Shown here: piece after piece, positions 59,655-64,000 of the stretch | How the letters are laid out: each line of letters begins with the position of its first letter | Position numbering within the stretch: position 1 is the first letter of the stretch | Source of the DNA: Solibacillus ferritrahens | GTDB lineage: Bacteria; Bacillota; Bacilli; Bacillales_A; Planococcaceae | Direction: 5' to 3' | Assembly: GCF_037027585.1 (NCBI RefSeq) | Contig: NZ_JAXCLE010000002.1 | Coordinates: 310,001 to 374,000 of the forward strand | Length of the DNA stretch: 64,000 bases | Translations under genes and position numbers: made by a program | The notes under the pieces: generated by a model | Databases searched by the model: none | Told to the model about the DNA's origin: nothing | Seen by the model: only the letters and a program-made list of their open reading frames with translations

Positions 59655-60269
59655 ATGTTTAAAAAATTTGCTTCAGATGCTTTAGGCTTATCTGATATTG
59701 GTGTAGTTATTTCAAGGGAAGATTTTGACAAGACAGACGCAGATGATTTTATTTTTAATGAAATGGATGAAAAAATCTATTTTCTTATTAAGACGAAAGC
59801 AGATGAATATTGCTTTACAAACTATGCATTAATTCACGTAGATGGTGCTAATGCAATTAGTAAAAAGCGTATGCTGCGTCGCTATGACTATGAGTATTTC
59901 GCTCTTGATGAAGTGTTGTTGGAAACGGCGGGTACAATTGATTTAGACGTAGAAATTAAATTTGTCATCGGCAATATTCCTTTGAGCATCGATATTCATA
60001 AAAAGTATTTAACTGAAATAAAGGATTTATATAAAGCGCTTCATGCTATATCAATGGAACAAAAAGCGAATTCCTTCAATATGGATGCGGCAAAACAGAG
60101 TCTGAATTTGGCAGCTTCTTCACTAGGGCGTACAGGTGCTGACGGGGTTTCTCCGGCAGTTGCTTTTAAAGAAATTACGTCATTTTCACACAGCTGGCTC
60201 ATCGATCAAAAGAAAGCATTTGTAAAAAAAGATTTTGGAGATGTTTTCGAAAAATACATTAATAACTAA
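59655..60269 (+). CDS. YvbH-like PH-domain protein
   Basis: 204 residues. The N-terminal ~125 residues match the bacterial PH domain found in B. subtilis YvbH (ASDALGLSDIGVVISREDFD, KIYFLIKTKADEYCFTNYAL, ALIHVDGANAISKKRMLRRY). The rest is a helical extension with a LAASSLG segment. Function unknown; no catalytic residues are evident. The ORF begins upstream at 59628, but AAGGAGG fits the ATG at 59655. It may share regulation with the desaturase gene before it. Confidence 0.82.
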   Translation: MFKKFASDALGLSDIGVVISREDFDKTDADDFIFNEMDEKIYFLIKTKADEYCFTNYALIHVDGANAISKKRMLRRYDYEYFALDEVLLETAGTIDLDVEIKFVIGNIPLSIDIHKKYLTEIKDLYKALHAISMEQKANSFNMDAAKQSLNLAASSLGRTGADGVSPAVAFKEITSFSHSWLIDQKKAFVKKDFGDVFEKYINN

Positions 60270-60316
60270 AAGTAGAAGCGTGCGGTATTCAATACTGCGC
60301 GCTTCTACTTTTTGCA
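60268..60316 (+). terminator. Terminator of the YvbH-like gene
   Basis: AAAAGTAGAAGCG pairs with CGCTTCTACTTTT, with an inner GCG/CGC part, then T-rich sequence. Confidence 0.9.
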
Positions 60317-60372
60317 GGAATTTATAGGCACCGTAATATGGGGGAGGTTTTCTAATAAAATTCCACTTGATT

Positions 60373-60460
60373 GATTGGTGGGCTACGGCAAGACAGCGAT
60401 AAAGCCACGTGATACATGTCTTTATCGTGCCTTTATTGCCGTTTGCGAAGCCCACCAATC
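60373..60460. other. 88-nt hairpin in the gap before mtaB
   Basis: GATTGGTGGGCT (60373-60384) pairs with AGCCCACCAATC (60449-60460); inside are CGGCAA/TTGCCG (60386-60391 with 60436-60441) and GATAAAG/CTTTATC (60398-60404 with 60420-60426). No T-run. Similar in size to the hairpin at 6837 but different in sequence. Confidence 0.65.
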
Positions 60461-60522
60461 CCAAAATTTTTAATCTCGTTATAAAGTGGTGGAATAAAAG
60501 TTGTTTTTCAGTACCCTTCTAA

Positions 60523-60659
60523 AATAAAGGGAGATTTTACCGTTATTTTAAATATGTAGCTCATTTTAGGATAAATAAGGGAACGTTTTACCGTTATCTT
60601 AAATAAATTCCTGGAATTTCATGTTTTTTAGGTCAATAACGGAAATTCCTTCCTCTATT
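60523..60659. repeat. Quadruple-palindrome element, copy 4 (three palindromes left)
   Basis: Palindromes start at 60523, 60574 and 60635 (51 and 61 bp apart). Half-sites: AATAAAGG/CCGTTATT, AATAAGGG/CCGTTATC, AATAACGG/CCTCTATT. The fourth unit expected at 60686 is absent; at that place a CTTTGGAGCCACGCC remnant of the other intergenic repeat begins. Confidence 0.82.
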
Positions 60660-60685
60660 TATCTCATTACACAATTAAATTTACA

Positions 60686-60770
60686 AAAGCTTTGGAGCCA
60701 CGCCGCCTGGAATGTCTGCCCCGGAACGTCGGCGCTCAAGGTTACAAAAGTAATCAATTTTATAATTTAA
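60686..60770. repeat. Remnant of the GC-richer intergenic repeat
   Basis: AAAAGCTTTGGAGCCACGCC matches the core of the long copy at 27637. GTCTGCCCCGGAACG (60714-60728) is the outer end missing there. The downstream AATCAATTTTATAATTTAA also parallels the flank at 27870. Confidence 0.6.
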
Positions 60771-60785
60771 GAGTAGTTATCATGT

Positions 60786-60829
60786 AAAAAGACTTTTAAG
60801 ATGAAATGCGCATTTTAAAAGTCTTTTTC
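60786..60829. terminator. Bidirectional terminator-like hairpin
   Basis: AAAAAGACTTTTAA (60786-60799) pairs with TTAAAAGTCTTTTT (60815-60828). No gene lies directly upstream on either strand. Confidence 0.75.
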
Positions 60830-60986
60830 TATGCGCAAATTATTAAACATGAAGGTTAAAAAGATAGGCTTTGCATAGCGTTTTGTGCTATTATAAAACA
60901 CGTTGATATTTTATCTGCAGTAAGCTAATTGAAGACTATGCCACTGGCAAATTGATAAGTGTAACCTTGAAAGGATGATATAAATT

Positions 60987-62336
60987 ATGAGTTACGAACG
61001 TACTAAAACCGTATCTCTACATACATTAGGGTGTAAAGTTAACCACTACGAAACAGAAGCTATTTGGCAATTATTTAAAGAACAAGGATATGAGCGTACA
61101 GAGTTTGATCATCAGGCGGACGTTTATGTTATTAATACATGTACTGTAACGAATACAGGGGATAAAAAGTCCCGCCAAGTTATTCGCCGTGCAATACGCC
61201 AAAATCCGGATGCAGTAATTTGTGTTACAGGCTGTTATGCACAAACATCACCAGCTGAGATTATGGCCATTCCAGGTGTTGATATTGTCGTAGGTACACA
61301 GGATCGTGATAAAATGCTTGGCTATATCGAGCAATACCGTAATGAACGTCAGCCAATTAATGCTGTACGTAATATTATGAAAAATCGTGTGTATGAAGAG
61401 TTGGACGTACCAGCATTTACAGACCGTACGCGTGCATCGCTTAAAATCCAGGAAGGCTGTAACAACTTCTGTACATTCTGTATCATCCCATGGGCGCGCG
61501 GGTTAATGCGTTCACGTGATCCGGAAGAAGTTATTCGTCAGGCACAGCAGCTAGTGGATGCGGGATATTTGGAAATCGTCCTTACAGGTATTCACACAGG
61601 AGGATACGGACAAGACTTCAAAGACTATAACCTAGCACAGCTGTTACGTGACTTGGAAGCACAAGTTAAAGGCTTGAAACGTTTACGTATTTCTTCAATT
61701 GAAGCATCTCAATTAACGGATGAAGTGATTGAAGTACTGCAAAACTCTGAGATTGTAGTAAACCATTTACACATTCCGATTCAATCGGGTTCTGATACAG
61801 TATTAAAACGCATGCGTCGTAAATACACGATGGAATTTTTCGCAGAACGTCTTGAGAAACTGAAGATTGCTTTACCGGACTTAGCTGTTACGTCTGACGT
61901 AATCGTAGGTTTTCCAGGTGAAACGGAAGAAGAGTTTATGGAAACATTTAATTTCATTCGCGACCATAAATTTTCTGAGCTTCACGTATTCCCATACTCA
62001 CAGCGTACGGGTACACCTGCTGCAAGAATGGACGACCAAGTGGATGAGGAAATCAAAAACGAACGTGTTCACCGTCTAATTGCATTAAATGATCAATTGG
62101 CAAAAGAATATGCGTCTCGTTTTGAAGGTGAAGTGCTGGAAGTTATTCCTGAAGAGCGCTTTAAAGATGGGGACAATGAAAATCTTTATGTTGGTTATAC
62201 AACAAATTATTTAAAAGTTATTTTTGAAGGCAATGAGAACATGGTAGGTCAGCTAGTAAAAGTTAAAGTTACAAAAGCAGGCTATCCATATAACGAAGGG
62301 CAATTTGTTCGTGTTATGGAAGAGTTGTTAAATTAA
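60987..62336 (+). CDS. mtaB: tRNA methylthiotransferase MtaB (ms2t6A)
   Basis: 449 residues of the MiaB-like family. N-terminal cluster domain with LGCKVNHYETEAI, CTVTNTGDKKSRQ and CVTGCYAQTSP; radical SAM CNNFCTFCIIPWARG; TGIHTGGYG; a C-terminal TRAM domain. Adds a methylthio group to t6A37 in tRNA. The LGCKVN (rather than LGCPKN) signature points to MtaB over MiaB or RimO. In B. subtilis (yqeV) it follows rsmE; here the carotenoid and YvbH genes are inserted between. Confidence 0.95.
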   Translation: MSYERTKTVSLHTLGCKVNHYETEAIWQLFKEQGYERTEFDHQADVYVINTCTVTNTGDKKSRQVIRRAIRQNPDAVICVTGCYAQTSPAEIMAIPGVDIVVGTQDRDKMLGYIEQYRNERQPINAVRNIMKNRVYEELDVPAFTDRTRASLKIQEGCNNFCTFCIIPWARGLMRSRDPEEVIRQAQQLVDAGYLEIVLTGIHTGGYGQDFKDYNLAQLLRDLEAQVKGLKRLRISSIEASQLTDEVIEVLQNSEIVVNHLHIPIQSGSDTVLKRMRRKYTMEFFAERLEKLKIALPDLAVTSDVIVGFPGETEEEFMETFNFIRDHKFSELHVFPYSQRTGTPAARMDDQVDEEIKNERVHRLIALNDQLAKEYASRFEGEVLEVIPEERFKDGDNENLYVGYTTNYLKVIFEGNENMVGQLVKVKVTKAGYPYNEGQFVRVMEELLN

Positions 62337-62380
62337 ATAGATAGGGTTGTATAGAAGTGAAAACTTTTATGCAACCTTTT
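62337..62380 (+). terminator. Weak terminator after mtaB
   Basis: GGTTGTATAGAAG...TTTTATGCAACC pairs GGTTGYAT with ATGCAACC across a 14-nt loop, then TTTTTTTA. Confidence 0.75.
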
Positions 62381-62521
62381 TTTATTGTACGCAAAAGTTT
62401 TAGTTTGTAATTTCCAGCATATTATATAATACGTGTCCAAAAGATTTCTTAGTTTTATTGCTATTGGCATATTCTAATTAAAAGCGGGTATTGGTCATTT
62501 ATGATGGACGGGAGATGGGAA

Positions 62522-62998
62522 ATGGGACAAGAGTTTTCAAAAGATCAGTTGACGAAATTATCTATCGTAGAAATACCGGACGGGGTAATTGGAAACATAC
62601 ATCAATTCAAAAATTTCGATCCATCAAGAATTCTACACTATGAGTTGAAAGAGGACTGTTTATTAATTTATATGGAAGAGTGGGTTAGGTTGGAGGCAAT
62701 TAATGAATTTTCTGGCACAGTTGAAGATTTTCGCAATGAGGTAGAACGGGGGATCAGACCGGAAGTAGAGGCTTTTGAATCGTTTGAGTACAATGAAGAT
62801 TTATCCGAACTTAAATTTACAGTGAAACGGGATCTATTTGAACAGGACATTCTAGCCGAAATGCTGGAAATAAGTATAGTAGAGGATGCCATTAAATTTC
62901 AAATATATAGTCGTAAATCTATCGGTGTTCAAGTATATTATCTTGATGACAAGACGAAGCTAGTATTTGAGCAACGGTTTTATCCGGAATCTAGATAA
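62522..62998 (+). CDS. Hypothetical protein, about 158 residues
   Basis: Not recognised. Soluble and acidic, without signal peptide or membrane helix. Alternating strands such as CLLIYMEEWVRLEAINEF, LKFTVKRDLFEQDILAEML and VQVYYLDDKTKLVFEQRFY suggest a mainly beta or alpha/beta fold. An ATG at 62501 is possible, but GGAG (62511-62514) sits 7 nt before the ATG at 62522. The next gene follows 19 bp later, so the two are probably co-transcribed. Confidence 0.7.
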   Translation: MGQEFSKDQLTKLSIVEIPDGVIGNIHQFKNFDPSRILHYELKEDCLLIYMEEWVRLEAINEFSGTVEDFRNEVERGIRPEVEAFESFEYNEDLSELKFTVKRDLFEQDILAEMLEISIVEDAIKFQIYSRKSIGVQVYYLDDKTKLVFEQRFYPESR

Positions 62999-63017
62999 AG
63001 AAGGTGAAGCAATTTAT

Positions 63018-63548
63018 ATGAAATGGATATGGATGCTTGCTATGTTATTTGTTTTATATGGTTGCACTGAGGAAAAAGTAGTTCAAACCGAATTGGAACT
63101 ACCAACTGTAGAAGTGAATATACCTCCAGAAGTGGCACGTCAATATGGATCGCTGAATATTGAATATAAGGCTTCGGAAGTTCAAAAGACGATACAGCCT
63201 GATGGGGTTGTTTCTTTACAGATGAACGAGCGGCAACTTAGTGAAATTTCTCAACAGACGCAGCAGTTTCTTGAAGAATATAAAGAGGTAAGCGGAAAGA
63301 GTTCAGGCGATGGAGTGATTAGTATTACGTCAAATGACACGTACTCGGAATGGGAGATTACTTTATCGGACGATTCGATTATGCAACAAGAAGCATTTGA
63401 TTTGGCACAAGAACATTTAGTAAAAAATATTTTAACTTACCAATTGGCGAATCGACATCAGCCTGAATTGAGAATCCGGTATTTGCAGAGCTCAGGTGAA
63501 CAATTGGATGAGAAAATCATACGTACAGAATTTGCCTATTCCGATTAA
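63018..63548 (+). CDS. Putative lipoprotein of unknown function
   Basis: 176 residues. Short signal MKWIWMLAMLFVLYGC with Cys16 as the likely lipidated residue; LYGC is an acceptable but not ideal lipobox. The mature part has a predicted helix (LSEISQQTQQFLEEYKEV) and strands; no known family is apparent. The ORF can be read from 62967 inside the preceding gene, but GAAGGTGA precedes the ATG at 63018. It likely forms a two-gene unit with the unrecognised upstream protein. Confidence 0.72.
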   Translation: MKWIWMLAMLFVLYGCTEEKVVQTELELPTVEVNIPPEVARQYGSLNIEYKASEVQKTIQPDGVVSLQMNERQLSEISQQTQQFLEEYKEVSGKSSGDGVISITSNDTYSEWEITLSDDSIMQQEAFDLAQEHLVKNILTYQLANRHQPELRIRYLQSSGEQLDEKIIRTEFAYSD

Positions 63549-63645
63549 TAATTTGAATTGTATGATAATTTAACTCAAATAAAATACATGCTAAAATAGT
63601 AGATGTACGGACAACTAAAGAAATAGTAAAAGGAGTAATGATACA

Positions 63646-64000
63646 ATGACTCAAAATTATGCGGTAATGATCGATCATACTTTATTAAAAGCTGACTCTA
63701 CAAAAAACCAGGTAGAAAAAATCTGTGCAGAGGCGAAACAATACGGCTTTGCTTCAGTATGCGTGAATCCAACATGGGTAAAATTCAGTGCTCAACAATT
63801 AGAAGGAACTGAAGTAAAAGTATGTACAGTTATCGGTTTCCCATTAGGAGCTACAACTTCGGCGGTAAAAGCGTTTGAAACGAAAGACGCGATTAAAAAT
63901 GGTGCCGGTGAAATTGATATGGTCATCAACATTGGTGCCTTAAAAGATGGTGACTTCGATTTAGTGCGTGAAGATATTAAAGCAGTAGTAGATGCTGCAA
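63646..64000 (+). CDS. deoC: Deoxyribose-phosphate aldolase (5' part)
   Basis: 118 residues are in the window; the gene runs off the end. Family motifs: MIDHTLLKADSTKNQVEKIC, ASVCVNPTWV, VCTVIGFPLGATTSAVKAFE and EIDMVINIGALKDGD. It cleaves 2-deoxyribose 5-phosphate to glyceraldehyde 3-phosphate and acetaldehyde in deoxynucleoside breakdown. The Schiff-base lysine would lie beyond the window. ATG at 63646 behind AAAGGAG. Its catabolic role would complement the nucleoside importer at 22486-27462. Confidence 0.96.
   Translation, partial: MTQNYAVMIDHTLLKADSTKNQVEKICAEAKQYGFASVCVNPTWVKFSAQQLEGTEVKVCTVIGFPLGATTSAVKAFETKDAIKNGAGEIDMVINIGALKDGDFDLVREDIKAVVDAA

Overview
The window is low-GC Firmicute chromosome of core-genome type. 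Gene order follows the Bacillus subtilis backbone: nusA-rnpM-infB, then truB-ribF-rpsO-pnp, dpaAB-asd-dapA, spoIIIE, ymfF-ymfM-pgsA-cinA-recA-rny-ymdB-spoVS, and later hemW-hrcA-grpE-dnaK-dnaJ-prmA-rsmE-mtaB. Dipicolinate synthase, spoVS, a ymxH homologue and a sigma-K-like promoter mark it as a spore former. The korAB pair and the types of intergenic repeat suggest a Planococcaceae/Caryophanaceae member such as Solibacillus or Lysinibacillus. That placement is my inference; no rRNA is present to confirm it.

Layout. 1-4140: translation operon (nusA 3' end, rnpM, rplGA, infB, ylxP, rbfA). 4500-9230: truB, ribF, rpsO, pnp. 9270-10500: M16 protease. 10540-12970 (minus strand): a YtrA-type GntR regulator with an ABC exporter cassette, interrupting the usual order. 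13380-17100: ymxH, dpaA, dpaB, asd, dapA (no dapG), dipicolinate and lysine supply. 17300-21490: rnjB and spoIIIE. 21700-27460: GntR regulator and a nucleoside ABC importer (nupNOPQ type). 28030-38970: M16-like pair ymfF/ymfH, ymfI, ymfJ, ymfK, rodZ-like ymfM, pgsA, cinA, recA, rny. 39630-42605: an inserted polysaccharide cassette that includes an internally deleted galE-like gene. 42700-48150: ymdB, an LCP-family gene, spoVS, korAB. 48840-49160: an orphan gene behind a structured leader. 49300-57670: hemW and the CIRCE-controlled heat-shock genes, with dnaJ set apart, then prmA and rsmE. 58000-60270: a lone carotenoid-desaturase-type gene and a YvbH-like PH-domain gene. 60990-64000: mtaB, two unrecognised genes (one a putative lipoprotein), and the 5' part of deoC.

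The protein genes are mostly ordinary. The unexplained signal lies between them, in three non-coding repeat families. (1) A 188-bp element carries four 25-bp imperfect palindromes whose starts are spaced exactly 51, 61 and 51 bp. There are three complete copies (4256, 13067, 54375) and one three-palindrome copy (60523). Its half-sites come in a small set of variants, AATA(AG/AC/GA/GC)GG. (2) Two arrays of 21-bp direct repeats with core AGTGRCGAATA (36952 and 48224) each begin shortly after an operon terminator. (3) A GC-richer structured intergenic element with ends like GGGGCAGACTCC and GTCTGCCCC occurs as one long copy, one short palindromic form and remnants. The constant phasing of the first two families, with differences of one helical turn or periods of two turns, suggests repeated protein-binding sites on one DNA face. 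I know of no description of either family, but I could not search for one.
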